This document shows, in pieces, positions 35,046-43,278 of a stretch of DNA of 64,000 nt. The translations under genes were made by a program, and so were the position numbers. Position 1 is the first letter of the stretch. Every line of letters begins with the position of its first letter. The notes beneath the pieces are model-generated. The model saw only the letters and a list, made by a program, of their open reading frames with translations, was not told where the DNA came from and did no database searches. The stretch comes from DASVTU01 sp036387415 (GTDB lineage Bacteria; Acidobacteriota; Blastocatellia; Pyrinomonadales; Pyrinomonadaceae). The stretch is from positions 53,880 to 117,879 of the forward strand of contig DASVTU010000026.1 of assembly GCA_036387415.1 (NCBI GenBank), in the 5' to 3' direction.

Positions 35046-35570
35046 TTATCCGTGTACCGGATTCACAATTGAATAAACATGGTCGGGATGACTGTAGCCT
35101 TCCAGCATCACCTCACGCTCGTAGCGCATCCCGGCCTTTTCTGCTACACGGACCGATGCCACGTTCTGCGGATCAATCAGGGCGATCAAGCGCGGCAAGC
35201 ACAAAACGCTGAAGCCATAATTCCGCACCGCCACGACGGCTTCCGTCGCGTAGCCGTGTCCCCAAAACTGTCGGGCTAAGCGATAGCCAATCTCAATTTC
35301 GGGCTGCCCGGCGATGGCGGGGAAATAAAACAGGCCGCTGTATCCGATTACTACCCGACTGTTTTTTTCCACGACAGCCCAAGGGCCAAACCCCAACTTC
35401 TGATAGTAGTTTTCCAAACAACCGCGCAACCAATCGCGCACCCATGTTTGCGTTTGGACACCTATTCCGAAACGCATGACCTCTCCATCACCGAAAACAC
35501 AATCCATGGCTTCGCCATCGAAGGCGTGAAAGCATCGGAGAATGAGTCGTTCAGTTTCTACAATAATCAT
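35046..35570 (-). CDS. GNAT-family N-acetyltransferase (RimJ/RimL type)
   Basis: A 174-residue protein from ATG 35570 (MIIVETERLILRCF). An upstream GTG/ATG extension to 35630 reads into an attC-like repeat and is unlikely. The GNAT fold is evident: ETERLILR strand 1, FGPWAVVEKNSRVVIGYSGL strands 2-4, EIEIGYRLARQFWGHGYATEA carrying the acetyl-CoA loop (Q/RxxGxG/A variant, FWGHGYATEA), and NVASVRVAEKAGM near the end. It belongs to the RimJ/RimL-like group, which acetylates protein N-termini or small amines including antibiotics; substrate unknown. It is flanked by one repeat on each side (34861 and 35601). Confidence 0.9.
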   Translation of the reverse strand: MIIVETERLILRCFHAFDGEAMDCVFGDGEVMRFGIGVQTQTWVRDWLRGCLENYYQKLGFGPWAVVEKNSRVVIGYSGLFYFPAIAGQPEIEIGYRLARQFWGHGYATEAVVAVRNYGFSVLCLPRLIALIDPQNVASVRVAEKAGMRYEREVMLEGYSHPDHVYSIVNPVHG

Positions 35571-36199
35571 GCTGGATAGCAACGTAAACTTATTGAAGCC
35601 GCCTAACGCCGGATCTGAGCCACCACACACAACTCATCAAGCATCCAAATCTTGCGGATGAAAGCTCCGCTATTCGCGGTCTGCCTCTCAGGCCACACTC
35701 ATCCTGCCTGTCTCTTCTCCTGCTATCCGCACGCCGGGGGCACCTTTGGCCGCACAGGTAGAACGTCCACTCGAAGCGTCACCTCCGACACCTCCTCCCC
35801 ACATCATTGCGCCGCCGCACGTGCCGCTCTACGCACCACGCTCCGCTGCTAAGTCGCTCTCGCTCTGCCATCAAGCAATGGCGTTCGTTGAGACAAGGGC
35901 GACGCTAAGGCGGCGTTGTGCTACGGTTGTGCTACATATTTGCACCCTCATCCGCGCCCAAAAAAAGAGAGAATTTGAATGTCTTCAATTTGAACCCCTG
36001 AAAGGAAGGTTCAACCGACCGCTCGATAGCATCACTCAAAACATCTCAACTCACCATTTGACAGCCCACACCAGAGTATTCATAGACTGATATAGTGAGT
36101 AAGAAAAGCAGTAAGAAGTGAATCAGCGAACCCACTCCGTAAACACGGAGGCGAGTTTGTTCTTGATTGTGGGACATGCTTGCACACCAATAGTTAATC
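35571..36199. other. Intergenic region with repeat but no convincing gene
   Basis: Apart from the repeat at 35601, this 629 bp stretch has only Ser/Pro/Thr/His-rich frames of poor coding quality. The last 200 bp are AT-rich and carry the EVE gene's upstream region; TATAGTGAG at 36092 could form part of a promoter. Confidence 0.4.
35601..35627 (+). repeat. TAACGCC-type intergenic repeat
   Basis: GCCTAACGCCGGATCTGAGC then CACCACA shares GCCTAACGCC(C)GG with the copy at 34861 but has lost the CATCGCT segment. It lies 31 bp upstream of the GNAT start. Confidence 0.4.
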
Positions 36200-36703
36200 A
36201 TGAACACTTATCTCCTAACATGGAGTCCTAAGAAATGGCAGTGGACAGACCTTTCGAGACGGATTAACGAAATCAAGAAGAAGGGATTCTGCGTCTCTGA
36301 TTGGAGTTGTGGGAATAACAAGAGCATAGCTAAGGGTGATAGGTTGTTCCTGCTTCGTCAAGGTGAAGAGCCGAGAGGAATAGTTGGAGCAGGATGGGCT
36401 GAGTCAGAGCCTTATGAAGAGATTCACTGGAGAGCAGAGAAAGCTAAAGCAGGAAGAACTACAATGTACATCAGGGTGCGGTGGGAGACGTTGTTGAATC
36501 CTAGCAGTGAATCAATCTTTCCGCGAGAATGGCTCAATGAAGGAGTGCTTTCCAAAGTCAACTGGAACACTCAAATATCTGGAATTAGCATCCGACCGGA
36601 AGCAGCAGAGATGATTGAAGAGTCGTGGACAGATTTCATGCACGAGAGGGGAAAAGGGTTCTCTCTGTTCAGCAATAAATCACCGGATGAGGAGAGCAGT
36701 TAA
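36200..36703 (+). CDS. EVE-domain protein
   Basis: A 167-residue protein that matches the EVE fold (PUA-like, related to YTH): TYLLTWSPKKWQWTDL at the start, GFCVSDWSCGNNKSIAKGDR, LFLLRQGEEPRGIVGAGWAES, and a long segment ending YIRVRWETLLNP. Such N-terminal EVE modules occur alone or fused to McrB-type GTPases and HNH nucleases, and are thought to read modified bases in DNA or RNA. Here it is stand-alone. The gene is clearly less GC-rich than its surroundings, lies in the tRNA-bounded island, and has no neighbour nuclease, so it may be left over from a defence module. No clear ribosome site before ATG 36200. Confidence 0.8.
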   Translation: MNTYLLTWSPKKWQWTDLSRRINEIKKKGFCVSDWSCGNNKSIAKGDRLFLLRQGEEPRGIVGAGWAESEPYEEIHWRAEKAKAGRTTMYIRVRWETLLNPSSESIFPREWLNEGVLSKVNWNTQISGISIRPEAAEMIEESWTDFMHERGKGFSLFSNKSPDEESS

Positions 36704-36830
36704 GTGCTTGCCCAAACAGGGAGACAAGCTCAGCACTCTTATTGATGAATTAATCCTCGTCTTTAACAGGCTACTGCTGTTACTTTCGGAGAACTCCGGG
36801 CAAGTCCATACGTAGAGAAGGAAGTCAAAA

Positions 36831-36936
36831 CCGATGGCGTCCGAGAGATTTCATTAACTGGAAGAGCACGACGATTATCAAAAGGCGTTTGACAGATTAT
36901 TGCATGATTTAAAAGCGGAAGAGAAGAAAGCCTAAT
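36831..36936 (+). pseudogene. Possible C-terminal remnant of a TIR/SEFIR-type protein
   Basis: One frame reads RWRPRDFINWK; after a one-base shift the next reads EEHDDYQKAFDRLLHDLKAEEKKA and stops at 36934-36936. Together they resemble the end of TIR-like domains, where a DF/W strand is followed by YxxAFxxLLxxL. The shift and missing N-terminus indicate decay. The rest of the 36704-37196 gap shows no gene. Confidence 0.35.
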
Positions 36937-37196
36937 CATTGACACCCCGCACCGCACCAGAATATCTTCCCTGCTCAAAGTTAGAATTGCTCGCTTATGG
37001 GCTAATAAATAAAATCGCGTTATCGACAGGATGGCGAATTTGATGGTTATGATTATCCTTTCACGAACAAATTATACCGATTTCGATATTGGCTGACATA
37101 CAAAGGCCATTCATATGAAAATGTAAACATCGAATATATAGGCACTACACAGAACTAACACCCAACCTAATTATTATCGAGAGGTCACCACACAGA

Positions 37197-37442
37197 ATGA
37201 CCAACGACGAACTAGAGCGCATCATGAATTTCATCGTCGAGCGGCAGGAAGTCGCCGCAGGACAAATCGCCGCCCTGGCCGCGAACCAAGCCGAGCACGA
37301 CGAACGCATCGCCCGTTTCGAGTGTTCCTACACGGCGATTGCCGAATTGCTCGTCAGACACGACACGCAACTCGTCGCGCTCACCGACAGTCTCAACACT
37401 CTGACGCACACCGTCGAACGCTACATCAGCGAAGGCCGCTAG
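37197..37442 (+). CDS. Small coiled-coil protein
   Basis: An 81-residue protein rich in Ala, Glu, Leu and Thr with heptad-like spacing across its length (LERIMNFIVERQEVAAGQIA; AELLVRHDTQLVALTDSLN). It looks like a short parallel coiled coil with no membrane segment. Similar small proteins are frequent in cyanobacterial and acidobacterial genomes, with unknown role. ATG 37197 has a GAGAGG element 13-14 bases before it, a weak site. It has high GC, unlike the AT-rich stretch before it. Confidence 0.6.
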   Translation: MTNDELERIMNFIVERQEVAAGQIAALAANQAEHDERIARFECSYTAIAELLVRHDTQLVALTDSLNTLTHTVERYISEGR

Positions 37443-37552
37443 TGGGGAGGCCTTAAAGCCCGGCAACCCGCCCAAGGACACAAGCTAAGAAGCGCACAAG
37501 AAAGGCACTAAGAAATACCCCGCAAGAACACTACAACAAGGAGATAAAGAGC

Positions 37553-37918
37553 TTGGCTTCTATCAAAAAATCCATCGGCGTGGTCATCATCCTGACACTC
37601 GTCATCGCCATCGCCGCCTTCTTCTTTATTCGCAGACGGAACCAACTCGCCAAGTTGACGGCGGAAGCCCCCGCCGAGGTCACTTCTATCTCGGTCGATA
37701 CCGACAGGAGCAGAACGAACAATAGAGCGCAAACCAGATATAAGACGCGCATCTCTTACCGCTACCGGGTCAACGGGTCTGACCTGAGCGGACGGACTGA
37801 TAAGACTGGCGATGTGAAAAGCAGTTACGACAGGGGTCGGGCAGTGAAAGTTTGCTACGAGCCTGCACATCCTGAGAACTCCGAAATCTTCACTGCTGAT
37901 TACAAATGCGGGGGATAG
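37553..37918 (+). CDS. DUF3592-like small membrane protein
   Basis: A 121-residue protein starting at TTG 37553, with AAGGAGATAAAG just before it. One N-terminal membrane helix (SIGVVIILTLVIAIAAFFFI) is followed by an extracytoplasmic or cytoplasmic beta domain: AEVTSISVDTD, TRYKTRISYRYRVNGSDLSG, YDRGRAVKVCYEPAHPENSEI. The pattern YxYxVxGxxxxG ... GxxVxVxYxPxxPxxS is that of DUF3592. Function unknown. It lies in the island 254 bp before the truncated recombinase region. Confidence 0.7.
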   Translation: MASIKKSIGVVIILTLVIAIAAFFFIRRRNQLAKLTAEAPAEVTSISVDTDRSRTNNRAQTRYKTRISYRYRVNGSDLSGRTDKTGDVKSSYDRGRAVKVCYEPAHPENSEIFTADYKCGG

Positions 37919-38172
37919 TCGGGGTGTCAATCAACAAAGAAGATGAGGCAGGAGGGCAGTAAGGAAGTGAACTCGAAAGCAAAACCCACTTCCGGCCTTT
38001 ATCACGCACCCATTCCGCACTCAGACACCCCTACAGCAAATAACCGTCCGGTGTCGCGTATCCTTTTATTGGGTCGAGGCGAAATCGCTTTGGAAAACGC
38101 AAAGAGCATTTTAGTTCCTGCTCCCCGCTTCGATGCTTTCTCACATTGGATGCAAAATATTTGCATCCTCAG

Positions 38173-38684
38173 CTAAACTCCGCCTCGAATGGGAGCACGT
38201 CAACCTCAGCTCTGTTCCTCGCTTCATCGTCGTGAGCGGCGAGACGTGGGAGATTGCGCCGGGGTGGTTGCTCATCGAACGCAGCAAGAACGGCAGGCCG
38301 CGCGCCCTTCCCATGAGTGGCAAGGCACGCGAACTGCTCAGAACGCTCAACGGAGACGAGACGCGCGGGCGTTACGTCTTCCACAACCCCAAGACCGGAG
38401 GCCACGTCGCGGACATCAAAACGGGCTTTAACGGAGCATGCCGTGAGGCAGGGATTGAGAACCTGACGTTCCACGACCTGCGGCACACGTGGGCGACGAG
38501 GGCGGCTGAATGCGGCGTGCCGGAGTCAGTCAGACGTGACGCCCTCGGCCACTCAGCAACGACCATGACCGGCTCTTACACGCACTCCTCGCCCGAAGCG
38601 ATGGAGTTGGCGATGGAGATGGTCGCGGGATATTCGCGTGAGAAGATATTTTCGCTCACGGCAAAATCACGGCAAGTCAGCTAA
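38173..38684 (+). pseudogene. 5'-truncated tyrosine recombinase (phage-type integrase)
   Basis: Homology begins abruptly at LRLEWEHVNLS, the segment that normally follows the box I Arg (TGMRxGEI), and continues with LLIERSKNGRPRALPMSGKARELL, box II HDLRHTWATRAAECGVPES, and LGHSATTMTGSYTHSSPEAM with the catalytic Tyr. The DNA-binding domain and the first catalytic Arg are missing, so it cannot be active. The frame continues upstream to an ATG at 38133, but that part is unrelated. It ends 59 bp from tRNA-Met, the expected place for an integrase next to its attachment site. Confidence 0.85.
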
Positions 38685-38743
38685 TGCGCCGACCTGCCAG
38701 AATCTTAACCGGGCTGTAAGTGATTGTGCGGAAAAGAGAAAGT

Positions 38744-38820
38744 TGGTAGCGGGGGGCGGGCTTGAACCGCCGACCTTGGGGTTATGAATCCCACGCTCTG
38801 ACCAGCTGAGCTACCCCGCC
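38744..38820 (-). tRNA. tRNA-Met (CAT anticodon)
   Basis: The reverse strand reads GGCGGGGTAGCTCAGCTGGT at the 5' end, anticodon loop TTCATAA, T arm GGCGG-TTCAAGC-CCGCC and encoded CCA. The acceptor stem pairs fully with one G-U. CAT could also mean a lysidine-modified tRNA-Ile; an elongator Met is the simpler call. The initiator type is excluded by the paired first position and anticodon stem. It is the integration target of the island to its left. Confidence 0.93.
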
Positions 38821-38972
38821 ACGGATACCGTAGGAATTATTAGGATTATACGGTTGGTGGATTGCACGTCAAGCCAACAAAGTCGCCTTAAAAACCACAG
38901 TTCATACTACAACGTGTTTTTCAACGTGTCTTTCCGAAAGGGAGACACGACAATGCCAAACCATCGAAAGGG

Positions 38973-39142
38973 TTACGTTGGGTAAGACAGTAAAGGCCGG
39001 AAGTGGTCGTGGTTCCGGAGTCGGATTTGATGGGTGTGGAGGTTGGTGGTTTGTTTGGGGAGGGTGTGTTTGCTTGGCGTAGGGTGTGCGCGTATCATTG
39101 TGTGTGTTAGTTGAGAATTATAAGGTGTGAGGGTTTTGTTGG
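38973..39142. other. Strand-asymmetric G/T-rich gap before hemB
   Basis: On the plus strand about 38980-39140 is almost free of C in long runs (GGGTGTGGAGGTTGGTGGTT; GGGAGGGTGTGTTTGCTTGG). No frame looks coding. It contains several G-runs but no clear four-run quadruplex of equal loops. Confidence 0.4.
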
Positions 39143-40114
39143 ATGGGTAATCTTGTTCATCGCCCACGGCGTTTGAGACGGCGAGAGGGTTTGCGGGGGC
39201 TGGTGCGTGAGGCACGGCTATCGCGTGAGAATCTGGTGTTGCCGTTGTTTGCGTGTGGGGGCGTGGGCGTGCGGCGTGAGATTTCTTCGATGCCGGGGGT
39301 GTTTAATCTTTCGACGGATGAGATTGCGCGCGAGGCGGCGAACGCTTTTGAGTTGGGTGTCCCGGCGGTGATTCTGTTCGGGCTTCCGGCAGCGAAGGAT
39401 GAGACGGCGACGGGCGCGTATGCGCGTGATGGAGTTGTACAGGAGGCGATTCGGGCGGTGCGCCGGGCGGTGCCGGAGATGGTCGTGATGGCGGATACGT
39501 GTCTGTGCGAGTACACGTCGCACGGGCATTGCGGCGTGGTACGCGAGGGCGAAGTTTTGAACGACGAATCGTTGGAACTGCTGGCGCGTACGGCGTTGAG
39601 TCAGGCCGAAGCGGGCGCGGACATCGTTGCGCCGTCGGCCATGATGGACGGGCAGGTGGGCGCGATTCGTGATGCGCTCGACGGCGAGGGGTTGGAGCAC
39701 GTGGCGATTATGTCTTATGCGGTGAAGTATGCGTCGGCGTTTTACGGGCCGTTCCGTGAGGCCGCCGACAGCGCGCCCGCGTTTGGCGACCGACGTGCAT
39801 ACCAGATGGACGCCGCCAATGCGCGCGAGGCTTTGCGCGAAGCTGAACTGGATTACGCCGAGGGCGCGGACATACTGATGGTTAAGCCCGCGACCGCTTA
39901 CCTCGACATCCTCAAGACCGTGCGCGACCGCTTCGAGTTGCCGCTCGCCGCGTATCATGTGTCGGGCGAGTACGCGATGATTAAGGCGGCGGCTGAGCGT
40001 GGCTGGATAGATGAACGCCGCGTCATGCTCGAAACACTGACGAGCATACGTCGCGCCGGTGCCGATATCATCATCACTTATTACGCACAGGAAGCGGCAC
40101 GCGCTCTCCGATAG
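39143..40114 (+). CDS. hemB: Delta-aminolevulinic acid dehydratase (porphobilinogen synthase)
   Basis: A 323-residue enzyme condensing two 5-aminolevulinates to porphobilinogen in heme and corrinoid synthesis. Signature parts: LVLPLFACGGVGVRREISSM, zinc-binding Cys120, Cys122 and Cys130 in DTCLCEYTSHGHCG, Lys195 in SYAVKYASAFYGPFR, and the Schiff-base Lys248 in MVKPATAYLDI, with HVSGEYAMIK after. The full set of cysteines indicates the zinc-dependent class. Length is normal. ATG 39143 lacks a strong ribosome site (GAGGG about 11 bases before). No other heme genes nearby; the 3' end is convergent with the mannanase gene across a purine/pyrimidine inverted repeat. Confidence 0.96.
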   Translation: MGNLVHRPRRLRRREGLRGLVREARLSRENLVLPLFACGGVGVRREISSMPGVFNLSTDEIAREAANAFELGVPAVILFGLPAAKDETATGAYARDGVVQEAIRAVRRAVPEMVVMADTCLCEYTSHGHCGVVREGEVLNDESLELLARTALSQAEAGADIVAPSAMMDGQVGAIRDALDGEGLEHVAIMSYAVKYASAFYGPFREAADSAPAFGDRRAYQMDAANAREALREAELDYAEGADILMVKPATAYLDILKTVRDRFELPLAAYHVSGEYAMIKAAAERGWIDERRVMLETLTSIRRAGADIIITYYAQEAARALR

Positions 40115-40190
40115 GTAAAAGGAAAAGGTAAAAGGCAAAAGGGAGGAAGGATGCACGTCGTCTTTCTTTCCTTTTGTCTTTTTCCTTTGC
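40114..40190. repeat. Low-complexity inverted repeat after hemB
   Basis: Degenerate GGTAAAAGG/AAAAGG units (40114-40143) are mirrored by CTTTCTTTCC...TTTTTCCTTT (40163-40190). The arms can pair into a hairpin between convergent genes, so it may serve as a terminator. Confidence 0.6.
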
Positions 40191-40198
40191 GCGAGTGT

Positions 40199-42070
40199 TT
40201 ATTTGATTTCGACTTCGATGGGGAATGCGCCGCGAGAGTCGTAGCCTTCGGGGAAGTTGGAGATGTTGAGGCCATAGGGTTGGTCTGCATCGGGCGCGAC
40301 GGCGAAGCGAATGGAGAGTGGTTGGCCGAGCGCGGCGCGTGCGCGTGGGGCGAGCGCGCGGATACGCCATTCTTGTATGAAGGCTTGGCGGGGTGGTTCG
40401 GCGCGGACGAGGCGCGATTCGCAGTCGGTGCCGTTGATAAAGAGCGTGACGCGTGTCGAGTCGATGCGGCCATTGGCGTCGTGCGGGAGCGTCGGTTGAA
40501 GATGTGCGCGGACGACGATTTCACCGACCTTGCGCCGATGGTCGCGTGCAGGGACGACGTACTCAAAGAAGCCGACGCCAGCGCCCCAGACGTAGCCCGC
40601 GCCGCCGCCCAATTTCTCGAAACGCCCGCGCGCCGCCTGTTCCGGTGTGAAGCGATAAAGCAACGTTTCATCGTCCGATTTTTTGACTACGGGGAGCGCG
40701 GCTGTCATCTCGTCGGCGTTGCGCGCGAAGGCGAACTGATGTGGGATGAGATGCTGTGTGGCGTCGCTGATGTGGCGCGGCGGGTCTGCGTCGCTGTGTG
40801 AATCGAAGAGGCGCGAGGCGCGTAGGAATTCGACGCGCAGTTCCCGGTCGCGCTCGTCGGTTGGCGTCACGCCGTATTCGCGCGTGGCGTCGAGAGTCCA
40901 AATCCAGAACATCGCGCCGCCCGTCGGGGCGCGTGCGGCGTGCGCGAAATAAGCCTCGTACCATTGCTCGCGCGACCAGTTGTTGTAGCCTTGCGTCGGG
41001 ATGCCGAATTCGCCGAAGACGAGCGGCTTCTCGATGGAGAAGGCGGCGGCGACGCGGTTGTCGATAAACTCACGGAGCGCGTCGGGTGTGGTGACATGGC
41101 TGTCGGCATCGTCGCGCGGGTAGTGGTGCACGTCGCAGTAGTCGATGTAGGCGAGCGCGTGTTCTTCCAGCCACTCGCGTCGCTCCCAGGAGAAACGATA
41201 GCCCCATGTTCCGGGCGTGACGAGATGCGAGGGGTCGAGCGATTTGATGTAGGCACTCATCTCGGCGACCCACTTACGCCGCTCCGCCCCGCGACCCGTC
41301 GCGGCTTGTGCCTCGTTCATTAACTCATAACCGAGAATCGTGGGGTCGTCGCGATAGAGTCTGCCCGTGACGGTGTTGCGGCGCGCGACGATGCGTTCGA
41401 CGTGTTGACGATAGAAGCGGCGCGTATCTTCGTTGGTGTAAAAGAGCATGGCGCGTTCGGCGTTGACGTTGTAGGGCTGTCGCGTGTCGTACGCATCGTT
41501 GATGCCCGCCCACGTGAGATACTGCGTGACGCCGCCCGTGTCAGGCCACCAATTCGTCAAACAAATCTGTACGCGCAAATCGAGACGCGCCGCTTCCGCC
41601 AACACACGGTCGAGATGCACGAAGGCCGCTTCATTCCAACCATCAACGCCGCGCCGGAAAGGATTCGCGTGGAGCCACGCGGGCGTCGGCACGCCGCCCG
41701 TCTGTTGTTGCGACGGTTGTTGTTGCGATTGTCGTGGCTGTTGTTGCTGTTGCTGTGTCTCTGCGCCGCTCGTTTCGCCGTGCGCCCAGACGCGTATAAC
41801 TTTGATGCCGTCTTGCGCCGCCGCTTTGAGCGTCTCAGGCATGCGCTGGCGTTCTTCGTCGCCATACATCACAGCGACGTTTGCGCCGACGAAACGGAAA
41901 GGTCGACCATCGACGACGAAGCGGACGCCATCCGTCGAGACGAAACCGGGCGGCGCGTCGTTGCGTCTGCCGCGTGGCTGTGCCGCAAAGAAAATCGCCG
42001 CGCAGGCGACCGAAGCGAGCACGGCGGAGAGAATTTTTGTCTTGCGTTTCAAGAGATGACGGAGTGGCAC
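40199..42070 (-). CDS. Secreted GH5 mannanase-type endoglycosidase
   Basis: A 623-residue enzyme starting at GTG 42070 (a TTG seven codons in is an alternative). An N-terminal hydrophobic anchor or signal (ILSAVLASVACAAIFFAA) is followed by a GH5 barrel like beta-mannanases (subfamily 7 type): FRFVGANVAVMYGDEE, IKVIRVWAHGET, acid/base Glu253 in GYELMNEAQAA, HHYPRDDADSH, nucleophile Glu354 in VFGEFGIPTQGYNNW. A Gln-rich linker (106-123) interrupts the barrel after beta strand 2 and is probably a surface loop. The C-terminal 190 residues form a beta domain of unknown role. It would act with the GH27 alpha-galactosidase on galactomannan. It follows a small membrane protein gene by 19 bp. Confidence 0.88.
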   Translation of the reverse strand: MPLRHLLKRKTKILSAVLASVACAAIFFAAQPRGRRNDAPPGFVSTDGVRFVVDGRPFRFVGANVAVMYGDEERQRMPETLKAAAQDGIKVIRVWAHGETSGAETQQQQQQPRQSQQQPSQQQTGGVPTPAWLHANPFRRGVDGWNEAAFVHLDRVLAEAARLDLRVQICLTNWWPDTGGVTQYLTWAGINDAYDTRQPYNVNAERAMLFYTNEDTRRFYRQHVERIVARRNTVTGRLYRDDPTILGYELMNEAQAATGRGAERRKWVAEMSAYIKSLDPSHLVTPGTWGYRFSWERREWLEEHALAYIDYCDVHHYPRDDADSHVTTPDALREFIDNRVAAAFSIEKPLVFGEFGIPTQGYNNWSREQWYEAYFAHAARAPTGGAMFWIWTLDATREYGVTPTDERDRELRVEFLRASRLFDSHSDADPPRHISDATQHLIPHQFAFARNADEMTAALPVVKKSDDETLLYRFTPEQAARGRFEKLGGGAGYVWGAGVGFFEYVVPARDHRRKVGEIVVRAHLQPTLPHDANGRIDSTRVTLFINGTDCESRLVRAEPPRQAFIQEWRIRALAPRARAALGQPLSIRFAVAPDADQPYGLNISNFPEGYDSRGAFPIEVEIK

Positions 42071-42089
42071 GCGGCGAGCGCGCGTCGAT

Positions 42090-42443
42090 TTAAGGGCGCG
42101 GGTTGGTCAGTCGCATGAAGCCGATGATGGCGCAAATGCTGGCGAGTGTGACAAAGAGATTGAAGAACGCGCCGAAGCCGAGCACCTTTTCCATATTCGA
42201 TTCGTTGGTGCCGATGATGACAAAGACCACCCACTGCAAATGATAGAGGACGAGGCAGGCCGCCGAGAGCGCGAACCAACGCGCGGGCGCACCGAAGGCC
42301 GGGGCGCGCGAAAAGCCGAGCACGGCGGCGATGAGCCAACCGAGTGCGCCGCCGATTAACAACACCATCAGGGCGGGGAGGAAAAACGAAGGCACTCGCA
42401 TGGCTTCAACCTGCGCGAGCATGAAAAGCAAAGTGATGGGCAT
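42090..42443 (-). CDS. Small four-helix membrane protein
   Basis: A 117-residue integral membrane protein with about four hydrophobic segments (ITLLFMLAQ; FFLPALMVLLIGGALGWLIAA; FALSAACLVLYHLQWVVFVII; FNLFVTLASICAIIGFM). ATG 42443 is preceded by AGGAGAG, a good site; Met15 is an alternative. No family recognised. Its stop lies 19 bp before the mannanase start, so the two may be co-transcribed, but a functional link is unproven. Confidence 0.7.
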   Translation of the reverse strand: MPITLLFMLAQVEAMRVPSFFLPALMVLLIGGALGWLIAAVLGFSRAPAFGAPARWFALSAACLVLYHLQWVVFVIIGTNESNMEKVLGFGAFFNLFVTLASICAIIGFMRLTNPRP

Positions 42444-42715
42444 CAGTCCATCTCTCCTGTCGGTTTCTGTCGATGAATGAGACGACCTTGAATCGGACGA
42501 CTAAAGCCGAAGCGCCGTCTGCGTCCGTAGATGCTCGCAAAGGAAGCGACTGCGGCAGGCGCAAACGGCGTTCAGGTTTCACACTAAAGTGGTAGCGCGT
42601 TGAGCGCATCTCCGGCGCACGTTGCTCTTGAAGCGTACGGAGGCGGTCGCGGCGTCGAGCGGCCATACGGAGAACACGCGCGCAGACATTCGTGCGAACG
42701 GAGTCACTCGAACGT

Positions 42716-42937
42716 TTACTGTCCGGTGATGTGAATCTCCTCGTCCTTCCCCATGTTGCGTAGGAAGAGACCGAGCGCACAGGCGCACAGCACGACGGCT
42801 CCGATGATTGCTAAAATTAAGTGCTGTCGCGGCCCCTCCGGGCCGGGGGGCGAAGCAAACCAGTAAAACTGCAACACCGTAAACACCAGCGCGACTAAAC
42901 CAACGACTACGAGCAGAATATCCACCATGCTTTTCAT
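42716..42937 (-). CDS. Small two-helix membrane protein
   Basis: A 73-residue protein: helix 1 (ILLVVVGLVALVFTVLQFYW), a Pro/Gly loop (SPPGPEGPRQ), helix 2 (LILAIIGAVVLCACALGLFL), and a charged tail NMGKDEEIHITGQ. ATG 42937 has GGAGG 7 bases upstream, so translation is likely. No family recognised. The 272 bp between it and the next reverse gene holds no gene. Confidence 0.7.
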   Translation of the reverse strand: MKSMVDILLVVVGLVALVFTVLQFYWFASPPGPEGPRQHLILAIIGAVVLCACALGLFLRNMGKDEEIHITGQ

Positions 42938-43121
42938 CTTTTGACCTCCAACGTTCGCTGTGAGTTTGAAAAGGGGGACTGCAAGAGCAAAGTCAAGAGC
43001 CGCAAAACCCTCTCGATTCGAGACGAATCCGACGAGGGCAAACTGTTTTGAGTTATTACAGAAACAATCTTCAGATGCAGCCCAATGTTACCGCCCTTGC
43101 GCGTGAGACGCAAGGATTTTC

Positions 43122-43277
43122 AACGGACGACGGACAATCATCAGACCATAGACCATAGACGATGGACAATAGATAAAACCCGACTTGTTGTTTATCAACC
43201 GTCGCGGTTTTCGATTCCTCATCGTCGATAGACAATGGTTCGTCGTCATCCGTCGATAGTCCATTGTCCATCGTTCG
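43122..43277. repeat. Low-complexity inverted repeat downstream of selB
   Basis: Units such as GACCATAGACGATGGACAAT (43142-43180) recur in inverted orientation as ATAGACAATGGTTCG and GTCCATTGTCCATCG (43229-43277). The array ends two bases from the selB stop, so it forms the 3' structure of that transcript. Confidence 0.6.
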
Positions 43278-43278
43278 T

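Larger units (their letters stand above)
33663..38788. mobile_element. Degraded genomic island bounded by tRNA-Met and its 3' fragment
   Basis: The direct repeat formed by the intact tRNA-Met (38744-38820) and its fragment (33663-33706) brackets about 5.1 kb. A 5'-truncated tyrosine recombinase lies 60 bp from the intact tRNA. Contents look accessory: a GNAT acetyltransferase, an EVE-domain protein, a TIR-like remnant, small coiled-coil and DUF3592-like proteins, all with wide gaps. The recombinase lacks its N-terminal half, so the element is probably immobile now. The RGY-rich secreted gene at 33885 may predate or belong to it. Confidence 0.6.

Noticed and set aside
35652..36090. Plus-strand frames rich in Ser, Pro, Thr and His
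   Set aside because: No domain, signal peptide or ribosome site; likely non-coding.
38133..38684. Intact integrase from ATG 38133
   Set aside because: The N-terminal domain and box I Arg are absent; the first 13 codons are unrelated sequence.
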